DNA from: DASUPK01 sp963821705
GTDB taxonomy: Bacteria > Actinomycetota > Thermoleophilia > Solirubrobacterales > 70-9
Reading direction: 5' to 3'
DNA: 64,000 bases
NCBI GenBank assembly: GCA_963821705.1
Contig: CAWGEV010000006.1
Location: 310,001-374,000 of the forward strand
Part shown: piece after piece, positions 22,352 to 30,531 of the stretch
How positions within the stretch are numbered: position 1 is the stretch's first letter
Layout: the number at the start of each line of letters is the position of its first letter
Position numbers and translations under genes: made by a program
The notes under the pieces: model-generated
What the model saw: only the letters and a program-made list of their open reading frames with translations
The model's database searches: none
What the model was told of the DNA's origin: nothing

Positions 22352-24481
22352 GTGAGCGAGACCGATCCCGGACATAGACGACCCCTTCACGAGGCATCGC
22401 ACCGGGTCGGCGTCAAGACACCCCAGGGGGACGGCGACGGCAAGGTTCGCACGGGCAGGCGGCCCGGCGAGAAGAAGCGGAGCTTCAACGAGGCGGCGCA
22501 CAAGCTCGGCTATTGGCGGCCGGAGACCCCGAGCGACCACGCGGAGGAGGCGGAGGCCGTCCGCAAGCGCTTCGCCGCCCTGGAGGACAACCAGCGGGAT
22601 GTGATGACCGACGCCAGCAAGGTCGTGCTGGCGCTGGGGGCGCTCGGCGTCGTCTACGGCGACATCGGGACGAGCCCGCTGTACACCGAGCAGGTCATCT
22701 TCACGGCCCACAAGAACGCCGCCCACGCGACGACCGCGGGCGTGTACGGCGTCGTCTCGCTGATCTTCTGGGCCCTGACGATCATCGTCTCGATCAAGTA
22801 CGCCGGCTTCATCATGCGCGCCCACAACCGCGGCGACGGCGGCATCATGGCCCTGGCGGCCCTGCTCCAGCGCCACAACCTTGCGCGCGGCGCCGCCCTC
22901 GTGACCCTCGGCATCTTCGGTGCCGCGCTCTTCTTCGGCGACGGGATCATCACTCCCGCCATCTCGGTCCTCGGCTCGGTGCAGGGACTGAAGGTGATCG
23001 AGCCGAGCCTCGCCCACCTGGTGGTGCCCATATCGGTCGTCATCCTCATCGCGCTCTTCTTCCTGCAACGTCGCGGCTCGGGCACCATCGGCTGGCTGTT
23101 CGGCCCGGTGATCCTCGTCTGGTTCGTCGCGATCGGGCTGCTGGGGCTGAACCAGGTTCTGAAGGACCCAGCCGTGATTCAGGGTCTGTCACCCGCGTGG
23201 GGTGCGCGGTTTCTCGTGGACCACGGCCTGGCGGGCTTCCTGACGCTCGGCGGCGTCGTGCTCGCCGTGACCGGCGCCGAGGCGCTCTACGCGGACAGGG
23301 GTCACTTCGGCGCAGCGCCGATTCGGCTCGGCTGGTTCGCCGTGGCGCTTCCCGCCCTGATCCTCAACTATCTCGGCCAGGCGGTGCTCATCCATCATGA
23401 CCCGAGCACGGCGTCCAACCCCTTCTACCTGATGGTTCCGGATTGGGCCCTGTATCCGATGCTGATCCTGGCGACCGCGGCGACCATCATCGCCTCCCAG
23501 GCTGCGATCTCGGGCTCGTTCTCCGTCGCGCGACAGGCGGTCCAGATCGGCTTCCTCCCTCGCCTCAAAATCCTGCATCCGTCGAAGATGGAGGGGCAGA
23601 TCTATGTCCCGATCGTCAACTGGGGTCTCTGCATCGGCGTGATCGCGCTGACCCTCATCTTCAGGTCCGCCGACAAGCTCGGCGACATCTACGGGGTGGC
23701 GGTCACAGGAACGTTCATCCTGAACACCGTGCTCTTCCTGGCCGTGGCCCGCTTCCTCTGGGGCACGCCGAGGAGGAGGCTCGTGCCGATCGCCGTCCTC
23801 TTCCTGACGGTGGAGGTGTCATTCTTCATCGCCAACATCGCCAAGATCGAGCACGGAGCCTGGCTCCCGCTGGTTGTCGCGGCGCTGATCTCGATCGTGA
23901 TGCTCAACTGGCGGCGGGGCCACACGATCGTCTCCCGCAACCGGGCGGCGAAGGAGGGATCCCTGACCGAGTTCCTCGACCGACTTGAGGCCGAGGAGGA
24001 TCAGATCACCCGAATCCCCAGCGTCGCCGTCCACCTGCACCCCAGCAAGGAGACGACCCCGCTGGCGCTCCGGATCGAGGTCGAACGCACCCTTACGTTC
24101 CCGCGGCGGGTCGTGATCGTGACGGTGGAGCTGGTCAGCATCCCGAACGTCGACGAGTTCGACCGATTGACCGTCGAGGACGTCGGTCGCGGTTTCAAGG
24201 TCCTCCACGTCACCGTCAGGGCCGGCTACCACGACAAGGTCGACGTCCCCGCGGCGCTGCGGCTCTGCCGCAAGCAGGGCCTCCTGGAACGCAACCTCGA
24301 CCTCGAGCACGCCACCTACTACGTCTCGCGCATCGCGATCAAGCCGACTGACTCCCAGCCGATGAAGAGTTGGCGCAAGACCCTCTTCGTCGTGATGGCC
24401 CGTAACGCGACGAGCCCTATCGACACCTTCCAGCTGCCCAGCGATGACACCGTGCTCGTCGGCTCGCAGGTTCCCCTGTGA
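22352..24481 (+). CDS. kup: Kup/HAK potassium uptake permease
   Basis: 709 residues, GTG start 48 bp from the divergent GlpA-like gene. The core Kup domain starts near residue 88 ('LALGALGVVYGDIGTSPLYT', the signature), with about 12 membrane helices and a C-terminal cytosolic domain containing 'VAVHLHPSKETTPLAL' and 'YYVSRIAI'. It would import K+ with H+. The first about 85 residues are an extra hydrophilic segment not usual for Kup. It holds a short repeated motif, 'RPLHEASHRVG' at about 10 and 'RSFNEAAHKLG' at about 45. A later start is possible but no strong site was seen. Confidence 0.92.
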   Translation: MSETDPGHRRPLHEASHRVGVKTPQGDGDGKVRTGRRPGEKKRSFNEAAHKLGYWRPETPSDHAEEAEAVRKRFAALEDNQRDVMTDASKVVLALGALGVVYGDIGTSPLYTEQVIFTAHKNAAHATTAGVYGVVSLIFWALTIIVSIKYAGFIMRAHNRGDGGIMALAALLQRHNLARGAALVTLGIFGAALFFGDGIITPAISVLGSVQGLKVIEPSLAHLVVPISVVILIALFFLQRRGSGTIGWLFGPVILVWFVAIGLLGLNQVLKDPAVIQGLSPAWGARFLVDHGLAGFLTLGGVVLAVTGAEALYADRGHFGAAPIRLGWFAVALPALILNYLGQAVLIHHDPSTASNPFYLMVPDWALYPMLILATAATIIASQAAISGSFSVARQAVQIGFLPRLKILHPSKMEGQIYVPIVNWGLCIGVIALTLIFRSADKLGDIYGVAVTGTFILNTVLFLAVARFLWGTPRRRLVPIAVLFLTVEVSFFIANIAKIEHGAWLPLVVAALISIVMLNWRRGHTIVSRNRAAKEGSLTEFLDRLEAEEDQITRIPSVAVHLHPSKETTPLALRIEVERTLTFPRRVVIVTVELVSIPNVDEFDRLTVEDVGRGFKVLHVTVRAGYHDKVDVPAALRLCRKQGLLERNLDLEHATYYVSRIAIKPTDSQPMKSWRKTLFVVMARNATSPIDTFQLPSDDTVLVGSQVPL

Positions 24482-24494
24482 CCCCCTAGCGCGA

Positions 24495-25460
24495 CTAGCC
24501 CTTGGCGAGGTGAACGGCGACGAAGACGAGGTAGAGCGCGATCAGCAGGACGCCGTCGAGGCGGCGGGCACCGCGCGGGCGGGCAAGCACGAGCAGAGTG
24601 ATCAGCGTCATGCCGGTGAACCAGGCGAGGTCGAACTTGATCAGCCCCGTCGTCGTCCCCAGCCCGACGATCAACGCCGGGAGCATCACCCCGCCCGCCA
24701 GGTTGATCGTGTTGCTGTTGAGCGTCTCGCTGACCAGCGCGGTTCCCCGGTCCCTCGCGCCGAGGCGAATCGCCGTGAAGGCGTTCGGGAGGCTGGTCAG
24801 AACTGCCAGGACCAGGACGCCGACGATCACGTGGGAGACGTGCCAATCACCGGCGAGCGAGAGGGCTGTCCTCACCATGCCCTCCGCGCCCAGGATGATC
24901 AGGGCGACCGCTGCTGCGATCAGGGCGACCACCTTCCAGATCGCCTGCTGTGGGTCGGGAATCGCGGCGATCGTGCGATCGCGCGCACGAGCCTCCGCCG
25001 GGCCCGTGTGGACACGGCCGCGGCCCAGGAGCGCGAGATACGGGACGGCGACGAGCACGAAGGCGGCGGTCGCCACCCCCGCTGGGATCAGATCAAGGAT
25101 CAGGACACCCGCGATCGCGGCGGCAAGCAGCGCCACAGCGCCCTCCACGAGCAGCGAGCGGCGAGTCAGATGGACCGCCCCCGCGAGTAGCGCGCTGGCG
25201 CCGATCATCGCGGCGAGATTGAAGACGTTCGAGCCGAGGACGACTCCCATGCTCACCCCCTTCTCTCCGGCGGACAGCGCGATCAGGGCGGCGGAGATCT
25301 CGGGGCCATCGGCGGCGAGCGCCGTGAGCAGCCCGACCAGCGGCTCGGAGAGCCCGACCCTCGGCCCGATGTGGTCGAGCCGGTCCGCGAACAGGGCCGC
25401 GGCGCTCAGGGTGACGGCGACCGAGAGGCCGAACAGTGGGACTGCCAGGGCGGGACTGAT
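24495..25460 (-). CDS. CaCA-family Ca2+/cation antiporter (YrbG-like)
   Basis: About 321 residues and 10 membrane helices. Alpha-1 repeat 'GLLTALAADGPEISAALIAL' through 'GVVLGSNVFNLAA', alpha-2 repeat 'VLTSLPNAFTAIRLGARDRGTALVSETLNSNTINLAGG'. The first normal start (GTG 25256) would delete the alpha-1 repeat. The open frame continues upstream to ATC 25460, six bases after AAGGAGGAG, with no ATG, GTG or TTG between; ATC is therefore the likely start. Riboswitch-like element C (25493-25526) lies immediately upstream. Ion specificity unknown. Confidence 0.85.
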   Translation of the reverse strand: MSPALAVPLFGLSVAVTLSAAALFADRLDHIGPRVGLSEPLVGLLTALAADGPEISAALIALSAGEKGVSMGVVLGSNVFNLAAMIGASALLAGAVHLTRRSLLVEGAVALLAAAIAGVLILDLIPAGVATAAFVLVAVPYLALLGRGRVHTGPAEARARDRTIAAIPDPQQAIWKVVALIAAAVALIILGAEGMVRTALSLAGDWHVSHVIVGVLVLAVLTSLPNAFTAIRLGARDRGTALVSETLNSNTINLAGGVMLPALIVGLGTTTGLIKFDLAWFTGMTLITLLVLARPRGARRLDGVLLIALYLVFVAVHLAKG

Positions 25461-25492
25461 CGCTGACTCCTCCTTAGAGGCAGACGGCTAGG

Positions 25493-25526
25493 CGCCGACC
25501 AGCCTTCCCGGCACACCCTGGGTGCA
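25493..25526 (-). promoter_or_regulatory. Riboswitch-like element C upstream of CaCA antiporter
   Basis: On the minus strand TGCACCCAGGGTGTGC (hairpin) leads into GGGTGTGCCGGGAAGGCTGGTCGGCG (25518 to 25493). It ends about 16 bp before the AAGGAGGAG of the antiporter at 25460. GGCT in the core can pair with AGCC between the core and that site. Same core as elements A and B. Confidence 0.6.
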
Positions 25527-25558
25527 GGCTATCGGTTGCGGGTCGCTAGTTTCCGAGC

Positions 25559-26272
25559 ATGCCTCGACCCCTGATCGGAATCTGCGCCGCCGTCGAGCGT
25601 GCGCACTTCGGCGTCTGGAAGGACGAGCCGGCCGTGCTGCTGCCGCTCTCCTACGCGAGGGCGATACACGGGGCCGGCGGGATGATGGCGATGCTCCCAC
25701 CCGACCGCCGGGCCACCAAGGAGCCGGCGGAGCTGCTGGATCGCATCGACGCTCTCGTCCTCGGCGGCGGCGCCGACATCGATCCCGAGAGCCACGGCGC
25801 CGAGGCGCACCCGGAGACCGTCGGGACGAACCCGGACCGCGACCGCTTCGAGATCGCACTGGCGCGCGGGGCGCTCGAGCGCGGCATCCCGCTGCTCGGC
25901 GTCTGCCGCGGGATGCAGATCCTCAACATCGCCTGCGGCGGAACGCTCGACCAGCACCTCCCCGACCGGCTGGGCCACGAGGGTCACCGGCCGGTGCCGG
26001 GCTCATGGGCGGAGCACGACGTGCGGATCGAGCCCGGCTCGCTGGCCGCAAAGGCGGCGGGAACCGAGCGGCTCAGGGTGAAGACCCATCACCACCAGGG
26101 AGTCGACCGGATCCCAGACTCCCTGGTCGCAAGCGCCTGGGCGACCGACGACGAGAGCGTCGAGGCGATCGAGTCAGGCGACGGGGGCTTCGTCCTCGGC
26201 CTGCTCTGGCATCCGGAGGAGGACCCGTCGGACTCGGTGATCCCCACGCTCGTCTCCCGCGCTGCGGGATAG
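25559..26272 (+). CDS. Class I glutamine amidotransferase-like hydrolase, peptidase C26 (gamma-glutamyl-GABA hydrolase-like)
   Basis: 237 residues, full length. Nucleophile C116 in 'LLGVCRGMQILN', oxyanion 'LVLGGGADIDP', His in 'VKTHHHQGVD' and catalytic His-Glu in 'LLWHPEEDP'. PuuD-type enzymes remove the gamma-glutamyl group from gamma-glutamyl-GABA in putrescine breakdown. The putative gamma-glutamyl synthetase (38770) and aldehyde dehydrogenase (40210) are 13 kb away. Its 3' end overlaps 26174 by 99 bp in convergent orientation. Confidence 0.88.
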   Translation: MPRPLIGICAAVERAHFGVWKDEPAVLLPLSYARAIHGAGGMMAMLPPDRRATKEPAELLDRIDALVLGGGADIDPESHGAEAHPETVGTNPDRDRFEIALARGALERGIPLLGVCRGMQILNIACGGTLDQHLPDRLGHEGHRPVPGSWAEHDVRIEPGSLAAKAAGTERLRVKTHHHQGVDRIPDSLVASAWATDDESVEAIESGDGGFVLGLLWHPEEDPSDSVIPTLVSRAAG

Positions 26273-26797
26273 CTCCGAGCGCTTCAGGCTCGGACGCAGG
26301 ATCAGGATCTCGCCCGGGGCGTTCTCGAGCATCCAGGCGACGTCGGCGGCGGTGAAGCCATCCCCGTTGGTGGCGCCGGCGGCGACGATCCGATCGAAGC
26401 GCTCGTGTTCCATCAGCAGGCGAAGCGCATGCCGCACGGTTCTCCCGGGTTCGATCCGCGAGTCGACGGGAACGCCCTGGCTCGTGGCACGCTGCTCGAT
26501 CGCCTCCAGCAACGGCAGGGCCGCCTCGGCCTGCTTCTTCAATGGGGTGTCGATGTGCACGCTCAGCGGGACGATGGCCAGGTAGGCGGGAACCAGCGTC
26601 GCACCCTCCGCGCGGGCCAGCCGCAGAGCGGCGTCGAATGCAGGCGTGGAAAGCGCCTGGCCGACGAAGGGGAAGAGGATGCGAGTGGGCCCGGGCGTGA
26701 TCGCCGACTCTGTCCGCTTTCGCTTCAGCTCGCGGAACAGCAGGTAGCCGGTCGACACGACCAGAGCGGTGATCACGAGGATCTCGATGGGGCTCAC
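26174..26797 (-). CDS. Membrane-anchored universal stress protein
   Basis: 207 residues. N-terminal membrane helix (4-21), a basic stretch (ELKRKRTE) and a USP-like domain (about 38-170) with 'ILFPFVGQALSTPAFDAALRLARAEGATL' and 'FDRIVAAGATNGDGF'; the C-terminal tail is hydrophilic. GTG 26797 overlaps the stop of the KdpD N-domain gene by 4 bp, making it the last gene of the kdp operon. A nucleotide-binding membrane USP fits a role in tuning K+ uptake; that is inference. Confidence 0.82.
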   Translation of the reverse strand: MSPIEILVITALVVSTGYLLFRELKRKRTESAITPGPTRILFPFVGQALSTPAFDAALRLARAEGATLVPAYLAIVPLSVHIDTPLKKQAEAALPLLEAIEQRATSQGVPVDSRIEPGRTVRHALRLLMEHERFDRIVAAGATNGDGFTAADVAWMLENAPGEILILRPSLKRSELSRSAGDERGDHRVRRVLLRMPEQAEDEAPVA

Positions 26798-27960
26798 TGC
26801 TCTCCCTCCTCACCTCTGAGCGCTCGGTCCGCCACGACGCGAAGGTCCACGCCGGGCAGAGCCTCGATCAGCCTGGTGGGCAGTGCCGGTCTGAACCGAT
26901 CCAGTCCGGTCCTCTGGCTCGGGGTGCCTATCAGCACGTAGGTGCTCCCCTTCTCCTCGGCGACCTCCTTGACCGTGCGCGCGACGTCGTCGCCTTCCTC
27001 GACCATCAGGTGCGCGCCGAGAACCGCCGCGAGCCGGCCGATCCCATCGAGCTGGTTCTGCTCCTCCGGGGTGGGCCGGTAGCCGGGCCGTTTCACCCAG
27101 AGGAGGTCCAGGTCAGCGCCGAGACGCTGGGCCGAGCGCCAGGCGCGGCGAATCAGTCGCTGGGCTCGCGGGGTCGGCTTGATCAGCGCCAGCAGCCGCT
27201 CGCCGACGGCCTGCGTCGCTGCGGTGCCCGCCAGCCGGTCCTCGCGCTGGCCGACCGGCTCCCTGACCATTCGCTTGGCCTCGACGTCCTCCGCCACCTG
27301 CCGCAGCGCGACCTCGCGCAGCGCCGCGAGGTTCTCGATTCGGAAGAAGTTGTTGAGCGCCGAGTCGATCCGCTCCGACGGATAGACCTTGCCCTCACGC
27401 AGCCGGGCCAGCAGTGCCTCGGGCGTGAGGTCCATCAGCACGACCTCGTCGGCGGACGCCAGCACGGCATCGGGCATCGTCTCGCGCACCCGCACACCGG
27501 TGAGCTCGCAGACGCTGTCGTTGAGGCTCTCGAGGTGCTGCACGTTGACGGTCGAGTAGACGTCGATCCCGGCCGCGAGCACGTCCTCGACGTCCTGGTA
27601 GCGCTTCTCGTGCTCGAGCCCCGGCGCGTTCGTGTGCGCGAGCTCGTCGATCAGGGCCAGGTCGGCGGACCGCTCGATGACGGCCGGCAGATCCATCTCC
27701 TCGAGGCCCGTCTCCCGGTAGCGGACCCGCCGGCGCGGCACGAACTCGAGGCCGTCCGCCTGCTCGACGGTCTCCTGCCGTCCGTGAGGCTCGAGGTACC
27801 CGACCACGACGTCGCGACCGCCCTCGGCCTCGGCCCGGCCCTCCTGAAGCATGCGGTAGGTCTTGCCGACCCCGGCGGCCATGCCCAGGAAGACCTTGAG
27901 GTTGCCGCGGTCGACCTCGGCGGCGCCCGAGCTCCGCTCCTCTCTGATCGGATCGGCCAT
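26794..27960 (-). CDS. KdpD N-terminal domain plus USP domain, stand-alone (no kinase)
   Basis: 388 residues. KdpD domain about 18-225 with Walker A G-M-A-A-G-V-G-K-T (26-34), 'RDVVVGYLEPHGR', Walker-B-like 'ALIDELAHTNAPG' and 'DVYSTVNVQHLESLND'; USP domain about 245-375 with a G-T-P-S-Q-R-T-G nucleotide loop ('VLIGTPSQRTGL'). The usual membrane sensor, HisKA and ATPase regions are absent; the protein ends after USP. Truncated KdpD proteins of this form are known in cyanobacteria. The kinase parts are encoded at 33856 and 16754. Translated from the kdp operon between 27963 and 26174. Confidence 0.9.
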   Translation of the reverse strand: MADPIREERSSGAAEVDRGNLKVFLGMAAGVGKTYRMLQEGRAEAEGGRDVVVGYLEPHGRQETVEQADGLEFVPRRRVRYRETGLEEMDLPAVIERSADLALIDELAHTNAPGLEHEKRYQDVEDVLAAGIDVYSTVNVQHLESLNDSVCELTGVRVRETMPDAVLASADEVVLMDLTPEALLARLREGKVYPSERIDSALNNFFRIENLAALREVALRQVAEDVEAKRMVREPVGQREDRLAGTAATQAVGERLLALIKPTPRAQRLIRRAWRSAQRLGADLDLLWVKRPGYRPTPEEQNQLDGIGRLAAVLGAHLMVEEGDDVARTVKEVAEEKGSTYVLIGTPSQRTGLDRFRPALPTRLIEALPGVDLRVVADRALRGEEGEQ

Positions 27961-27962
27961 CG

Positions 27963-28460
27963 TCACCAAGTTTCCTCCCGTCCCTCCAGCGCATCCAGGA
28001 TGTCCTCTGCCTCGTAGGCGAGCTTGCCGGATGACGTCGGGTCGTAGAGGGGACTGCCGGCCTGAGTGATCAGGAGGTGAAGACGGGCCATGCCCTGCGA
28101 GTAGACCGGCTCCTTGGTCCCGAGCATCGCGGCGATCCAGGCGAGACTCACTCGGGAGGGCTCGAGCTCCCGGCGGTTCGGTCGCACCGCGGCACTCGGC
28201 CCGCGGCGAACCGAAGCGGGCTCGAGCACGCGATGAATCGAGCGCGCCAACGCCCGGCGGGTCCTGGCGCTCGTCAACCACGCCGAACGTTGCGCGAGCG
28301 CGTCGGACGATGCGGGGTCGGCGCCGGCGCTCAGCGCCCGGTCCAGGGCTTCTCCGTTTAGCCGCGCCCACAGCTTGACGAAGATCCCGGCCCTGCGGGG
28401 GCGCGGGATCGGCTGCCGGCTGCCGGCGACCAGGTGGATTCCGGTCAGGTGGTCCGCCAT
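27963..28460 (-). CDS. Unrecognised protein, paralogue 4 of the window-wide family, in the kdp operon
   Basis: 165 residues, soluble. Begins one base after the kdpB stop and ends 2 bp before the KdpD-N start, so it is embedded in the kdp operon. Family pattern: 'ALDRALSAGADPASSDALAQRSAWL', 'TRRALARSIHRVLE', 'RVSLAWIAAMLG', 'QGMARLHLLITQAGSPLYDP' and final helix 'LAYEAEDILDALEG'. Its placement between the KdpB ATPase and the KdpD sensor module is the clearest link of this family to potassium transport. Confidence 0.8.
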   Translation of the reverse strand: MADHLTGIHLVAGSRQPIPRPRRAGIFVKLWARLNGEALDRALSAGADPASSDALAQRSAWLTSARTRRALARSIHRVLEPASVRRGPSAAVRPNRRELEPSRVSLAWIAAMLGTKEPVYSQGMARLHLLITQAGSPLYDPTSSGKLAYEAEDILDALEGREETW

Positions 28461-28461
28461 C

Positions 28462-30531
28462 TCACGCCCCGAACAGGCCGTGAATGACCAGGTCGATCAG
28501 CTTGATGCCGATGAAGGGCGCGATCACCCCGCCCAGCCCGTAGACGAACAGGTTGCGGCGCAGCAGTGCGCTGGCGCCGGAGGGCCGATAGCGGACCCCG
28601 CGCAGGGCGAGCGGGATCAGCAGCGGGATCACCAGCGCGTTGAAGATGATCGCCGAGATGATCGCCGACTCGGGCGTGCCCAGGCTCATGACGTTGAGCT
28701 TGTCCAGCGGCCCGTGGGTGGCGCCGTGGGCCGCGTAGGTGGCCGCGAAGATGGCCGGCAGGATCGCGAAGTACTTGGCGACGTCGTTGGCGATCGAGAA
28801 GGTGGTCAGCGCGCCGCGCGTGATCAGCAGCTGCTTGCCGACCTCAACGATCTCGATGAGCTTCGTCGGGTTCGAGTCGAGATCGACCATGTTCCCCGCC
28901 TCCCGCGCCGCCTGGGTGCCGGTGTTCATCGTCACGCCGACGTCCGCCTGCGCCAGCGCGGGGGCGTCGTTGGTTCCATCGCCGGTCATTGCGATCATGC
29001 GCCCGCCCGCCTGCTGCTGCTTGATCAGGTCCAGCTTCTTCTCGGGCGTCGCCTCGGCGAGGTAGTCGTCGACCCCGGACTCGTCCGCGATCTTGGCCGC
29101 CGTCAGCTTGTTGTCGCCGGTGATCATCACCGTGCGGATGCCCATCGCCCGCAGCTGGTCAAAGCGGTGGCTCATCCCCTCCTTGACGACGTCCTTCAGG
29201 TAGATCACGCCCAGGACCTGGCTGTCCTGCGCGACCGCCAGCGGAGTGCCGCCCTCATTGGCGATCCGGTCGAGCTCGGTCTGGAGGTCCAGCGGGGCCG
29301 TGCCGCCCTCCGCCTTGACGAAGTTGATGATCGCGTCGCCGGCGCCCTTGCGCAGGCGCTGGCCATTGAAGTCGACGCCGCTCATCCTGGTCTCGGCGCT
29401 GAACGGCACGAAGGTCGCCTCGTGCGAGGACATCTCGTGCTCGCGGATCCCGTACTTCTTCGCCAGAACCACGATCGAGCGGCCCTCCGGCGTTTCGTCG
29501 GCGAGCGAGGACATCTGCGCCGCCTCGGCGAGGTCCGCCTCCGCCACACCCGGCATGGGCACGAACTCGGTGGCCTCTCGGTTGCCCAGCGTGATCGTCC
29601 CGGTCTTGTCGAGCAGCAGCACGTCGACGTCTCCGGAGGCCTCCACCGCGCGGCCGGATAGAGCGAGGACGTTGCGGCGCACGAGGCGGTCCATTCCCGC
29701 GATCCCGATCGCCGAAAGCAGCGCGCCGATCGTGGTGGGGATCAGAGCGACCAGCAGGGCGATCAGGGTCGCCACGGAGGCGGCGGTGCTGGAGAACTCG
29801 GCCATCGGCCTGAGCACAACGACCACCGCGAGGAAGATGATGGTGAGCCCCGAGAGGAGGATGTTGAGGGCGATCTCGTTCGGGGTCTTGCGCCGTTCGG
29901 CGCCCTCGACCAGGGCGATCATGCGATCGAGGAAGCTCTTGCCGGGCTCCTGGGTGATCTCGACGACGATCCGGTCCGAGAGCACGCGCGTGCCGCCGGT
30001 GACCGCGCTGCGGTCGCCGCCGGCCTCGCGGATCACCGGCGCCGACTCGCCCGTGATGGCGGACTCGTCGACCGAGGCGATGCCCTCGATCACGGTGCCG
30101 TCGCCGGGGATCACCTCACCTGCCTGCACCACGACGACGTCGCCCTTCTGGAGCTCAGAGGCCGTCACCTCGCGTCCGTCCTCCAGGTGGGCGACGGTCT
30201 CGGTGCGCGCGGCGCGCAGCGCGTCGGCCTGGGCCTTGCCGCGGCCCTCCGCGAGCGCCTCGGCGAGGTTGGCGAAGACCACCGTCAGCCAGAGCCAGAT
30301 GGCGACTGTGAAGGTGAACCAGGCGGGCTCGTTGCCGCCGCCCAGGGGCGGGTTGCCGAAGACCTGGTTGACCCAGCCGATCGTGGTGATCAGCGCGCCG
30401 ACCTCGACCACGAACATCACCGGGTTGTGGATCTGGTGGCGGGGGTTGAGCTTCTTGATGCTCGACCAGAGCGCCGGGAGCATCAGCTCGCGGTCGAACA
30501 TCGACGAGCGTCGGCGGTTGTTGTCGGTCAC
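28462..30531 (-). CDS. kdpB: KdpB, ATPase subunit of the K+-transporting KdpFABC complex
   Basis: 689 residues, full length. P-type ATPase: phosphorylated D308 in 'LLLDKTGTITLG', actuator 'ESAITGESAPV', nucleotide-binding region 'KGAGDAI', hinge 'MITGDNKLTAAKIA', 'MTGDGTNDAPALAQADVG'. Membrane segments with 'ALIPTTIGALLSAIG'. It drives K+ import by KdpA. GTG 30531 overlaps the kdpC stop by 4 bp. Here kdpB is downstream of kdpC (order F-A-C-B rather than F-A-B-C). Confidence 0.96.
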   Translation of the reverse strand: MTDNNRRRSSMFDRELMLPALWSSIKKLNPRHQIHNPVMFVVEVGALITTIGWVNQVFGNPPLGGGNEPAWFTFTVAIWLWLTVVFANLAEALAEGRGKAQADALRAARTETVAHLEDGREVTASELQKGDVVVVQAGEVIPGDGTVIEGIASVDESAITGESAPVIREAGGDRSAVTGGTRVLSDRIVVEITQEPGKSFLDRMIALVEGAERRKTPNEIALNILLSGLTIIFLAVVVVLRPMAEFSSTAASVATLIALLVALIPTTIGALLSAIGIAGMDRLVRRNVLALSGRAVEASGDVDVLLLDKTGTITLGNREATEFVPMPGVAEADLAEAAQMSSLADETPEGRSIVVLAKKYGIREHEMSSHEATFVPFSAETRMSGVDFNGQRLRKGAGDAIINFVKAEGGTAPLDLQTELDRIANEGGTPLAVAQDSQVLGVIYLKDVVKEGMSHRFDQLRAMGIRTVMITGDNKLTAAKIADESGVDDYLAEATPEKKLDLIKQQQAGGRMIAMTGDGTNDAPALAQADVGVTMNTGTQAAREAGNMVDLDSNPTKLIEIVEVGKQLLITRGALTTFSIANDVAKYFAILPAIFAATYAAHGATHGPLDKLNVMSLGTPESAIISAIIFNALVIPLLIPLALRGVRYRPSGASALLRRNLFVYGLGGVIAPFIGIKLIDLVIHGLFGA

